DNA of 23,805 bases from CAZZCS01 sp964652645 (GTDB lineage Bacteria; Cloacimonadota; Cloacimonadia; Cloacimonadales; Cloacimonadaceae): NCBI GenBank assembly GCA_964652645.1, contig CAZZCS010000027.1, positions 1-23,805 of the forward strand, in the 5' to 3' direction. A model generated the notes under the pieces. It made no database searches, was not told the origin of the DNA, and saw only the letters and a list, made by a program, of their open reading frames with translations. Position 1 is the stretch's first letter; each line of letters starts with the position of its first letter. Both the position numbers and the translations under genes were made by a program. Positions 1 to 7,351 of this stretch are shown piece by piece.

Positions 1-51
1 ACACCAATAGCACACAGAAAAAAGGAAAAAGAAGATTTTTAATAGAACGCA

Positions 52-126
52 GATCCCCAGGATCACCAGGATCAGCGGGATCTTTTTTATTACCACCGAG
101 AACACCGAAGGCACCGAAAACACCAT
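52..126. repeat. Two short arrays with 9-bp periodicity
   Basis: GATC recurs at 52, 61, 70 and 79, exactly every 9 bp, inside a degenerate GATCnnCAG-like unit. Directly after it, CACCGA (last copy CACCAT) recurs at 94, 103, 112 and 121, again every 9 bp. The two arrays are not in register with each other. Period 9 keeps a reading frame open, so spurious short proteins would be predicted here, but there is no supporting gene structure. They form the left border of the GC-rich repeat island and I read them as part of the same extragenic repeat element. Confidence 0.7.
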
Positions 127-159
127 CGGTGCAGCCGATACCCGCAAGCATCGAAGATG

Positions 160-204
160 CGACATAACCGGGGCCTCGCAGAGTCACAACGTGGCTCTGT
201 GGGG
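160..204 (+). repeat. 45-bp repeat, copy 1
   Basis: It begins CGACATAACCGGGGCCTC and ends GGCTCTGTGGGG. It matches the copy at 443-487 at 38 of 45 positions without gaps. Confidence 0.8.
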
Positions 205-442
205 TGGTGTAGCGAGGGTGCGGAGCGCAGCGCAGCCCCTCGTTGCGAGGCAAGACACGTGATGGGCGACACACTAAAACCATCGGCATAGCCGATACCT
301 ATCGAGTGCGGAGCACGGCAGCTGAAGCCGGGCCCAAAGGCACGAAGTAGCCTTGTGGGGAGGCTCAGCATAGCCCCGCATCTTTGAGTGCGGGGTTCAA
401 GACCACCCCCAATAATCTCTGAGTCCGGAGCATAGCGAAGGA

Positions 443-487
443 CGACACAACCGGGGCCTCTCAATGACACACCGTAGCTCTGTGGGG
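443..487 (+). repeat. 45-bp repeat, copy 2
   Basis: It begins CGACACAACCGGGGCCTC and ends AGCTCTGTGGGG. The offset from copy 1 is 283 bp, which is not a multiple of three, so any protein reading of one copy is not shared by the other. Confidence 0.8.
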
Positions 488-493
488 GAAAAA

Positions 494-511
494 AGCCCCA
501 GCGGGGCGACA
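494..511 (+). repeat. 18-bp palindromic repeat, copy 1
   Basis: AGCCCCAGCGGGGCGACA contains the palindrome GCCCC-AGC-GGGGC. An identical copy lies at 581-598. Confidence 0.85.
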
Positions 512-580
512 GCCCCCGCGACGCAGTCGTGGGTGGCATAGGCGGGGGCGTGAGCCACGTACAGAAAGGGATTACGACCC

Positions 581-598
581 AGCCCCAGCGGGGCGACA
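581..598 (+). repeat. 18-bp palindromic repeat, copy 2
   Basis: Identical to 494-511 over 18 bp. It marks the right end of the repeat island; the sequence then becomes AT-rich. Confidence 0.85.
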
Positions 599-768
599 CC
601 CTCAAGCTCACAACCTCCTCATCAGCATTCTACCGCAACCGAGGCACTCATCAACAAAATATGTTGCATCTATCGCACCCATAAAAACACCCATAATTGC
701 ATAATCCGCACTAACACCAAATCATTATTGCTGCTATCTCACTGTTGGGCAACAACATATATTTCTCT

Positions 769-795
769 TTGAATTGGAACAGAACTGACTATAAT
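769..795 (+). promoter_or_regulatory. Possible promoter of the LruC-type lipoprotein gene
   Basis: A perfect TATAAT lies at 790-795 with TTGAAT at 769-774. The 15-bp spacer is short, so the -35 assignment is weak. The rest of 612-831 is AT-rich and I see no gene in it. A GAGGT ribosome binding site at 820-824 stands 7 nt before the ATG at 832. Confidence 0.35.
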
Positions 796-831
796 ATAAG
801 GTATAAGCCAAAACTATATGAGGTAAGATAA

Positions 832-2811
832 ATGAACGCTATAATAAAAATGATACTAGCTTTTACTGCGATAGTCCTGTTTGTAACGGGTTGTGCCGAT
901 AAAGATAAAGATGTTTATGTCCCAATCACAGACCTGGTCGTTTCACCGGACTTTGACTGGCAAACTGCAAGAGAGGTTTCACTCAGCCTTGAGGTACTGA
1001 GCAATGAAGGACAGCCTATTGAGGGAGTAGTCTTTACAGTCTATAATGGTGATCCCGATTCCATGAGTGAAATTGTAGCCAAAGGCAATACCACAGAAAC
1101 TGGGAAGTTTGAATCTCAGATTGTAGTTCCCACCTATATCAATAAGCTTTGGGTAGTAGGTTTTATGAGCACTGTAGAAATCCCGATCCTGAATAATATC
1201 GCTACCTATACGTTTGGCGGTTTCTTTCCCCAGATTAAAGGTGGAACAGGATTTGAAGCACCGGCCACCAAAAACTGGGCCTATCTACCAGGTATGACTT
1301 TTAATAGCAGTGGCGTCCCCTCTCCGATGACCCGAGACGTGCTCAGCGCCAGCTTCCTGCAGAGAATTGATGCCACGCTTCCGGAGCGGAGTCCAGTTCC
1401 CTTGTACCATCCCCACTACCTGAATCCAAACAATCAAACCAATATCAAGATTGACGAGTATTCGGACGTCTGGGTCACCTTCGTCCATGAGGGTGCAGGT
1501 TTCAAAAATGCTTTAGGATTCCACACCTATCCTTCAGACCAGGTTCCCCAGACTACTCAGCAAGTTGGGACACGGACGCTGGTATTCCCCAATGCCTCCT
1601 TACAGGGAAGCGGGGGTGGCCTGCGAGCAGGAGACAAGGTATATCTTGGTTCATTCCAGGGTGGCACTACAATCGGATGGTTCCTTGTCGCCGATGGCTT
1701 CATCAATGGATCAAATGTGAGCACTACGAAGCCAGTCTATTATTCGGATCCTCATCTAAATCCAGAAATCAATCCCACCAAGAAACAGCACAGCATCCTG
1801 GTGTACGACGACCAGACAGAGCGTCTTCTGATCGGTTTTGAAGACTTACCCAGAGAATCTTCTGGTACAGACGACGATTTTAACGATCTCATATTCTACG
1901 TTACAGCCAATCCAATCGAGGCTATTGACCTGGATGGTGTACCGCCTATCGACACTCCTGAGGATAGGGACGGGGATGGGATAAGTGATCTGTTCGATGA
2001 TTATCCAGACGATCCCAGACTTGCCTTCAATAACTATACCTTTGGAGAAAATTCCTGGGGAACACTAGCTTTTGAAGACCTCTGGCCCCATCAGGGAGAT
2101 TATGATTTGAACGATATGGTGATAGATTACAACGTAAATCAGATCACTCAAGCGGGAAACAGCATCAGAAAAGTGGAGATGTTGTTCAAGCTCAGAGCCA
2201 TTGGGGCACGTAATGCAAACGGATTCGCTGTAGAAATACCTTTCATCAGCGCGAACATCTCTGACATAGAGCCCAGCCATCCTCTTCTGTTTGAGCACGA
2301 AACGGATGGGCCAAAAGCGGTATTCCGGTTCTTTAACAACACCTTTGATCTGATCCCTCAGGTTCCCAGTGGCTTTATCAACACAGAGAATGGAAGCCCT
2401 CACTATGAACCTGTCACTTTCGGGGTCAGCTTCTGGTTGAATACCCCTGTGCCGCTCACAAGCCCAAATCCTGCCCCTCCCTACAACCCCTTTATCTTTG
2501 TAAGCGGAGTTCGTTCCCATGAAGTTCATCTCCCGGGCTACTCCCCTACTTCCAAGATGAACATGAGCCTGTTTGGAACATCTGATGATGCCAGTACGCC
2601 GGCTTTGGGTAACTGGTATAAGACTTCTGGCAACCTCCCCTGGGCAGTGAACATTGCCAGCAGTTGGGACTATCCCTCCGAACGGTCACAAATCACCAGG
2701 GCATATATTAGATTTAAGGACTGGGCACAGTCGAGTGGAGTATCCAGCCCAGATTGGTATCTTAACCGCAGTGGTTATCGGAACAACGAGTTCATATATC
2801 AAACCCCCTAA
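832..2811 (+). CDS. LruC-domain lipoprotein (DUF4114/DUF4842-like)
   Basis: A 659-residue secreted lipoprotein. Residues 1-21 form a lipoprotein signal ending in VTGC, with Cys21 the predicted lipidated residue, followed by a charged ADKDKD stretch. Around 322-356 there is a DUF4114-type segment with the acidic DDDFND motif at 347-352. A calcium-binding-like repeat, DRDGDGISD, follows at 378-386. The C-terminal part contains FEDLWPHQGDYDLNDMV (about 414-430), the hallmark of the LruC/DUF4842 region. These motifs are family knowledge recalled from memory. Proteins of this type are surface or periplasmic and of unknown biochemical role; LruC of Leptospira is the namesake. The gene stands alone, between a repeat island and a strong terminator. 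The start is supported by GAGGT 7 nt upstream. Confidence 0.85.
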   Translation: MNAIIKMILAFTAIVLFVTGCADKDKDVYVPITDLVVSPDFDWQTAREVSLSLEVLSNEGQPIEGVVFTVYNGDPDSMSEIVAKGNTTETGKFESQIVVPTYINKLWVVGFMSTVEIPILNNIATYTFGGFFPQIKGGTGFEAPATKNWAYLPGMTFNSSGVPSPMTRDVLSASFLQRIDATLPERSPVPLYHPHYLNPNNQTNIKIDEYSDVWVTFVHEGAGFKNALGFHTYPSDQVPQTTQQVGTRTLVFPNASLQGSGGGLRAGDKVYLGSFQGGTTIGWFLVADGFINGSNVSTTKPVYYSDPHLNPEINPTKKQHSILVYDDQTERLLIGFEDLPRESSGTDDDFNDLIFYVTANPIEAIDLDGVPPIDTPEDRDGDGISDLFDDYPDDPRLAFNNYTFGENSWGTLAFEDLWPHQGDYDLNDMVIDYNVNQITQAGNSIRKVEMLFKLRAIGARNANGFAVEIPFISANISDIEPSHPLLFEHETDGPKAVFRFFNNTFDLIPQVPSGFINTENGSPHYEPVTFGVSFWLNTPVPLTSPNPAPPYNPFIFVSGVRSHEVHLPGYSPTSKMNMSLFGTSDDASTPALGNWYKTSGNLPWAVNIASSWDYPSERSQITRAYIRFKDWAQSSGVSSPDWYLNRSGYRNNEFIYQTP

Positions 2812-2832
2812 TCAGATCACATCCCAAATCAA

Positions 2833-2859
2833 AAGCGCCTGCTCAGTGAGCAGGCGCTT
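2833..2859. terminator. Bidirectional intrinsic terminator
   Basis: A perfect 12-bp stem, AAGCGCCTGCTC with GAGCAGGCGCTT, has an AGT loop. On the plus strand TTATTGTTTTG follows, on the minus strand TTTTGATTTG. It lies between the convergent LruC-type gene (stop at 2811) and the deaminase gene (stop at 2919), so it can serve both. Confidence 0.88.
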
Positions 2860-2918
2860 ATTGTTTTGTGGACAATACGATAGCCAGGGTAGCAAAAGCC
2901 CAGACTATGAAAACTTTG

Positions 2919-3395
2919 CTAGATAATCCGGTGCATCATACCATCTTGCATATTGAAATGGATCAGCTCAATCCCAGCTTCTTCCATCAGCAGTTCGGCC
3001 AGTTTATCTGGATAAGGCTCCGAGATATATACTGTTCTGATCTCGGCATTAATGATCAGTTTGGCACAAATGCTGCAGGGTTGGTTGGTGCAGTACAAGA
3101 CGGCTCCCCGCGTGGATGAGCCATTTAACCCGGCTTGAATAATGGCGTTTTGTTCTGCATGCACTCCGCGACACAGTTCGTGTTTCTCTCCAGAGGGAAC
3201 GTTGTTCTGCTGACGCAGACAGCCGACTTCAGCACAGTGTCTGATGTTTTTAGGAGCCCCGTTGTACCCGGATGAGAGGATCTGATTGTCACGAACCAGG
3301 ATGGCCCCGACTTTGCGTCTCAGGCAGGTGCTACGTTGAGAAGCCAGGACAGCCATTTGCATGAAGTATTGCTGCCAGGAAGGTCTATCTTTCAT
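2919..3395 (-). CDS. dCMP deaminase-like zinc deaminase (ComEB family)
   Basis: A protein of 158 residues, typical for the cytidine/deoxycytidylate deaminase fold. It would deaminate dCMP to dUMP for dTTP synthesis in the cytoplasm. The zinc site is visible as H79-A-E81 and PCSIC with Cys107 and Cys110. The open frame extends five codons further to an ATG at 3410, but the best ribosome binding site (GAGG at 3405-3408) lies 9 nt before the ATG at 3395 and would be inside the longer form, so I chose 3395. The gene follows lpxA closely on the same strand, so it is probably the last gene of the lipid A operon. ComEB-type or riboflavin-type deaminases are alternatives; the short single-domain form favours dCMP deaminase. 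Confidence 0.85.
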   Translation of the reverse strand: MKDRPSWQQYFMQMAVLASQRSTCLRRKVGAILVRDNQILSSGYNGAPKNIRHCAEVGCLRQQNNVPSGEKHELCRGVHAEQNAIIQAGLNGSSTRGAVLYCTNQPCSICAKLIINAEIRTVYISEPYPDKLAELLMEEAGIELIHFNMQDGMMHRII

Positions 3396-3413
3396 TGCTG
3401 ACATCCTCATAAA

Positions 3414-4187
3414 TTAGTTTGAGAGGCCTCTCTCACTGTGTTTTACAAACTCCAGGAAGACTATCTGCTCTGGACTGAGTTCTCCCAGTAATGTGATATT
3501 TTCCAGGGCCTGGCTTACATTCATACTATTACGGTAGAAGTGATTGTAGATTGCTTTGATCCCGGCGATAGTTTCGTTACTAAACCCTTTGCGAGCCAAC
3601 CCCACACTGTTTAAGCCTACTGTCTTATATGGGTTTCCCTGTCCCCGGGTATAGGGTGCGATGTCTTTTTTAATAGCTGAAGCACCGCCTACAAAGGCAT
3701 GTGACCCGATATGGACGAACTGATGTACAGCTGACTGGCCGCCGATTATCGCAAAATCATGGACGTGGACATGCCCAGCCATCTGAACGGCATTGGCAAT
3801 CACGCAATTACTGCCGATCTGGCAGTTATGCGCAACGTGCATATACTCCATGAGCAGATTATTGCTTCCGACATTGGTGTCTTCTTCCATCTGATTGGAG
3901 CGATTAATCGTCACAAACTCCCGAATCTTGTTATTGCTACCTATATTCAGACGGGTAGGTTCTCCAGAAAACTTGAGATCCTGGGGATCTGTGCCAATCA
4001 CAGCATAAGGCGAGATGTGATTACCATCACCAAGAGTGGTATGCCCGTCGATAATCACATGCGACATCAGCGTATTAGCTTTCCCCATCACGACGTCGGC
4101 ACCGATGATGCAATAAGGGCCAATAATGCAGCCTTCACCAATGGTAGCGTTTTCATGAACAATCGCGGTTGGATGAATTGAGGTCAT
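3414..4187 (-). CDS. lpxA: UDP-N-acetylglucosamine O-acyltransferase LpxA
   Basis: Catalyses the first step of lipid A synthesis, transfer of a 3-hydroxyacyl chain from ACP to the 3-OH of UDP-GlcNAc, in the cytoplasm. The 257-residue length is normal. The N-terminal two thirds are left-handed beta-helix hexapeptide repeats such as IGEGCI and IGSNCV. The family signature GTDPQDLKF is at 65-73, and H120 in HVAHNC (117-122) matches the catalytic His125 of E. coli. The C-terminal part is the usual helical domain. The start ATG overlaps the lpxC-fabZ stop in an ATGA arrangement (4184-4187), preceded by GGAGAAG, which suggests translational coupling. Confidence 0.96.
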   Translation of the reverse strand: MTSIHPTAIVHENATIGEGCIIGPYCIIGADVVMGKANTLMSHVIIDGHTTLGDGNHISPYAVIGTDPQDLKFSGEPTRLNIGSNNKIREFVTINRSNQMEEDTNVGSNNLLMEYMHVAHNCQIGSNCVIANAVQMAGHVHVHDFAIIGGQSAVHQFVHIGSHAFVGGASAIKKDIAPYTRGQGNPYKTVGLNSVGLARKGFSNETIAGIKAIYNHFYRNSMNVSQALENITLLGELSPEQIVFLEFVKHSERGLSN

Positions 4188-5581
4188 TGATTCTTCTCCA
4201 TTATCATTGCTAAAAAATCTCCTTCGGCCACTTTCTCTGCTCCGACGTAGGTATCTCCATGCATTTTTGCCAGGGATCGTTTCAGTGAGATGACAGTAAG
4301 TTCAAACCTGAGCGTATCGCCTGGGAGCACTGGTTTACGGAACTTCACATTGTCTATTGAGGCAAAGTAAGCAACGTATTCTTGCGGGTTTTCCAATTGG
4401 TTGAGGAGCATAATCCCCCCAGCCTGTGCCATGCCTTCGATGATCAGTACTCCGGGCATAATCGGATGACCGGGGAAGTGTCCTGCAAAGAACGGCTCGT
4501 TTATCGTCACGTTTTTGATCCCAACGATCTTCTCGTCCGGGATGAACTCAATGATTTTATCGACCAGAAGGAAGGGGTAGCGATGAGGAATGATCCGCAT
4601 GATGGCATTGATATCAAAGACGACATCTGAGGTCCTCTGCTTTTGATACAGCAGTTGCAGTTCTTTCTTCTTTTGAATCTGGCGCAGTTTTTTTACGAGC
4701 TCGACGTTTGTCTTATGTCCGCTCCTGGCAGCCAGGATATGCCCCTTGATCGGCATGCCAAAGAGGGCAATATCACCCAGCAAGTCTGCCACTTTGTGGC
4801 GCACAAACTCGTTGTGATAGCGGAGAGGATGGCTATTCAGAATCCCCTGATCCGATACAGTGACCGGCTCGTGGTATTGAAATACGTCCTGTAAATGTTT
4901 CAATTCAGCTTCACTCATGTTTGGTTCAGCAATCACCAGCGCATTTTCGAGAGAGCCACCTTTGATCAGTCCTGCTTCTTTGAGGTATAAAATCTCATTG
5001 ATAAAGCAAAAAGTACGAGCTCCGGCAAATTCTTTTTCATAACACGCGAGATTGGGTAGCCAGGTATATTGAGTTCCCAGATAGGGATGCTTGTAATCGA
5101 TCATAAAGGTGACTTTGAGTTCGTTTGAGGGCACGATAACCACATCCACGTTCTCATTGGGAGCAGAGAAGCTGATTGGCTGTTCAAATTCGAAATAGAT
5201 CCGCTCTGAATCCTGCTGCACCTTTCCCACCTGCTTCAGCAGATTGAAGAAAACTATAGGACTTCCGTCTGCTACAGGAGCTTCGGGGCCATCGATCTCG
5301 ATTCTCACGTTATCTATATTGAGCCCTTTTATGGCAGAGAGGACGTGTTCAATGGTTCCAACTGTTGCTTTATTGATTCCGATAGTCGTCCCACGGGAGA
5401 TATCTACCACGTGATCGATATCGGCAGGAATCTCGGGTTTGTCCGGTAGATCGACGCGGATAAAAACGATCCCCTCGTCCTTGCCAGCCGGAGTAAATCG
5501 TATCGTGGAGATCTCTCCGCTGTGCAGGCCTATGCCTGTATAAGAAACCTCTCCGCCGATCGTGTGTTTATACTCTGTCAT
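4184..5581 (-). CDS. Bifunctional LpxC deacetylase / FabZ dehydratase fusion
   Basis: A 465-residue fusion. Residues 1 to about 300 are LpxC, the zinc deacetylase that commits UDP-3-O-acyl-GlcNAc to lipid A; visible residues are E78-H79 in TIEHVLSA, H262 and D266 in HKVAD, and H289 in ARSGHKTN. Residues about 320-465 are FabZ, the 3-hydroxyacyl-ACP dehydratase of fatty-acid synthesis, with PHRYPFLLVD at 332-341, catalytic H368 in GHFPGHP and E382 in IIEGMAQAG. A lysine/glutamine-rich linker joins them (about 300-318). Such fusions are known from Bacteroidetes, Chlorobi and relatives. Joining both activities couples two users of 3-hydroxyacyl-ACP. The ribosome binding site AGGAG is 5 nt upstream. 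Confidence 0.95.
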   Translation of the reverse strand: MTEYKHTIGGEVSYTGIGLHSGEISTIRFTPAGKDEGIVFIRVDLPDKPEIPADIDHVVDISRGTTIGINKATVGTIEHVLSAIKGLNIDNVRIEIDGPEAPVADGSPIVFFNLLKQVGKVQQDSERIYFEFEQPISFSAPNENVDVVIVPSNELKVTFMIDYKHPYLGTQYTWLPNLACYEKEFAGARTFCFINEILYLKEAGLIKGGSLENALVIAEPNMSEAELKHLQDVFQYHEPVTVSDQGILNSHPLRYHNEFVRHKVADLLGDIALFGMPIKGHILAARSGHKTNVELVKKLRQIQKKKELQLLYQKQRTSDVVFDINAIMRIIPHRYPFLLVDKIIEFIPDEKIVGIKNVTINEPFFAGHFPGHPIMPGVLIIEGMAQAGGIMLLNQLENPQEYVAYFASIDNVKFRKPVLPGDTLRFELTVISLKRSLAKMHGDTYVGAEKVAEGDFLAMIMEKNQ

Positions 5582-5589
5582 AAATGCTC

Positions 5590-6621
5590 CTAAGTTTCTT
5601 TGATAGATTTGAGATAGTGACGATACATCTCTGGTAAATACTTTTCCGCCGCCATGATCCGCTTTGTAATCCCCACTTCACGGGCAGGAGAACCGAAGTA
5701 CTTCGCTCCGGGCTCGATATTGTTTGTAACCCCGGATTGAGCACCAACCATAGCCCGATCACCGATGCTGAGATGCCCCGCAACACCTACCTGGCCAGCA
5801 AGATACACATAATCTCCGATCCTGGTGCTGCCAGCGAGGCCGACCTGGGCACAGAGAATGCTATGCTTGCCAATTATGCAATTGTGTCCGATCTGGACAA
5901 GATTGTCAATCTTGGTACCTTCACCGATGATGGTAGAACCGAATGTAGCCCTGTCGACGGAGCTATTTGCTCCAATCTCGACATCGGAGTGGATCATGAC
6001 ATTGCCGATCTGGGGGATCTTTTGCTGGATCCCATCCATGAGGATATACCCAAAACCATCAGCTCCGATGACCACGCCAGAATGCAGTACCACCCTGTCT
6101 TCCAGGACGGATTCCTCATAAACAGTCACTCCAGGAAAGAGCCTGCAGTTCGTTCCGATCCGACAGTCGGCACCGATGTGGCAATTATCTTCTATAATGG
6201 TGTTATCTCCAATGATGCAATTGTCCTTGATCACGGTATGAGCGCCAATAGATACGTTTTTCCCGATGACACAATTCTGCCCCAGGATGGAGCTTGCGTG
6301 GATGCCAACAGTCCTATCTCCCTCTTGCTGCTTGAGCCAATAGCTCACCAGCATCAGAACGGATTGGTATGGCTTCTCCACAACCAGCAGATTCCTGTCT
6401 TCAAGATGGGGGACAAACTGCTCCGTGGTAATGATAAGGCCTGCCTCTGCCTGCTGGACAATTTCCAACAGCTTTTCCTGCTCCAGGAAAATGATGGAGC
6501 TGGCATCTGCGAGGCTTGGCTCTGTCACAGAATCGAGCTCAATATCACAGTTCCCGAGCTTGCGAGCTGCGATAAACTGGGCGATCTGACTACCGGTGAT
6601 TTTTTGCTTAAAGCGTTTCAT
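5590..6621 (-). CDS. lpxD: UDP-3-O-acylglucosamine N-acyltransferase LpxD
   Basis: Adds the second 3-hydroxyacyl chain (N-linked) in lipid A synthesis, acting on the product of LpxC. The 343 residues show the usual order: an N-terminal uridine-binding domain (about 1-100), a long left-handed beta-helix of hexapeptide repeats (about 105-315) and a short C-terminal helix. Signatures are VVIGADGFGY (183-192) and IDNLVQIGHNC (238-248), in which H246 matches the catalytic histidine. The start lies 2 nt after the ompH stop and has no clear ribosome binding site, so translation is probably coupled to ompH. The lpxC-fabZ gene starts 8 nt downstream. Confidence 0.95.
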   Translation of the reverse strand: MKRFKQKITGSQIAQFIAARKLGNCDIELDSVTEPSLADASSIIFLEQEKLLEIVQQAEAGLIITTEQFVPHLEDRNLLVVEKPYQSVLMLVSYWLKQQEGDRTVGIHASSILGQNCVIGKNVSIGAHTVIKDNCIIGDNTIIEDNCHIGADCRIGTNCRLFPGVTVYEESVLEDRVVLHSGVVIGADGFGYILMDGIQQKIPQIGNVMIHSDVEIGANSSVDRATFGSTIIGEGTKIDNLVQIGHNCIIGKHSILCAQVGLAGSTRIGDYVYLAGQVGVAGHLSIGDRAMVGAQSGVTNNIEPGAKYFGSPAREVGITKRIMAAEKYLPEMYRHYLKSIKET

Positions 6622-6623
6622 AG

Positions 6624-7247
6624 TTATTTTTTAGGATCGAATCCTGTGTCCATGTCTTCTTTCTTTTCGTCTTCAGGCCCACGAGGTTGATCAAAGCTGT
6701 GTGTGGGGGTTCTATCGTCTTGGGGTCTCACTGTTCCCTTGTTTAGCTCCTGCAAAACCTGATTTGTGATATCCATGGAAGGCATGGCGTAGAGTACAGT
6801 ACCCATGCTGACATCAAAGACCATGGTATATCTTTCGTCCTCTGCGATCTTTTTGATCACATCGTGAATCTTCTTGGTGAGAGGATCGATCAGCTCACGA
6901 TATCTAGCTTCAGCTCTGCCACCTTCGCCAAAATACTCTTCCAAAAGCCTGCCAGCTTCGCTTTTCTTTTGGTCTATGCGAGCTTGAGCTTCCCGCTTGG
7001 CAGCCTCGTTTCTGGTGAGTTTATCGATCTCAAACTGACGTTCCATCTGCTGAATCTCTTCGTCCAACTGACGGATCTGATTTGTCCAGTTTTGCTTGTC
7101 CAGATTGAAAAGTCTGGCGATCTCTGCGGCTTCGTTGCTTTCAAATAGTACTCTATCCGTATTTACATAGCCAAGTTTCACGGTCTGCGCGGTCAACACT
7201 CCCAGCAGGGCCAGACTAATGAGGATCAATATAAAAGACTTTTTCAT
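6624..7247 (-). CDS. OmpH/Skp-like periplasmic chaperone
   Basis: A 207-residue secreted protein. Residues 1-20 are a signal peptide (KK followed by a long hydrophobic stretch, LTA-Q cleavage site), then KLGYVNTDRVLFES, typical of the OmpH/Skp family, and a long charged coiled coil (about 45-115). A C-terminal tail rich in D, E, K and P (about 175-207) extends beyond the usual Skp core. The family traps unfolded outer-membrane proteins in the periplasm. It is the first gene of the run ompH-lpxD-lpxC-fabZ-lpxA, an order common in FCB bacteria. AAGGAG stands 5 nt before the start. The 104-bp upstream gap has a run of ten A on the minus strand (7329-7338) but no convincing promoter hexamers. Confidence 0.9.
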   Translation of the reverse strand: MKKSFILILISLALLGVLTAQTVKLGYVNTDRVLFESNEAAEIARLFNLDKQNWTNQIRQLDEEIQQMERQFEIDKLTRNEAAKREAQARIDQKKSEAGRLLEEYFGEGGRAEARYRELIDPLTKKIHDVIKKIAEDERYTMVFDVSMGTVLYAMPSMDITNQVLQELNKGTVRPQDDRTPTHSFDQPRGPEDEKKEDMDTGFDPKK

Positions 7248-7351
7248 TTGTACTCCTTGTTCGTACGTGCAATGGTGACGCTTAAGCTATTTCAATAAAT
7301 TGTTTAATTGCTTTTCACCGATAGGGCATTTTTTTTTTGCTACTATATTCG

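Larger units (their letters stand above)
124..600. repeat. GC-rich palindromic extragenic repeat island
   Basis: This gene-free stretch is much richer in G and C than the rest of the window. It holds many small perfect hairpins: ATCGG/CCGAT at 125-139, GCATC/GATGC at 148-160, CCTCG/CGAGG at 238-250, ATCGGC/GCCGAT at 282-296, CCCCGCA/TGCGGGG at 374-395, and GCCCC-AGC-GGGGC-type palindromes at 495-507 and 582-594. A module like GAGTGCGGAGCA occurs at 216, 304 and 421. An open frame of 173 codons on the minus strand (90-611) contains SPRWG twice, a translation often seen from such repeats, but the repeats lie in different frames, so it is not treated as a gene. It resembles REP/BIME-like extragenic elements; the exact family is unknown to me. 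Confidence 0.75.

Noticed and set aside
90..611. A 173-codon open frame on the minus strand containing SPRWG twice
   Set aside because: It coincides with the palindromic repeat island, has no coding-like composition, and the 45-bp repeats lie in different frames. It is a typical spurious translation of extragenic repeats.
5737..6690. A 317-codon plus-strand open frame
   Set aside because: It is fully antisense to lpxD and the end of ompH, whose families are certain; its residues resemble no known family.
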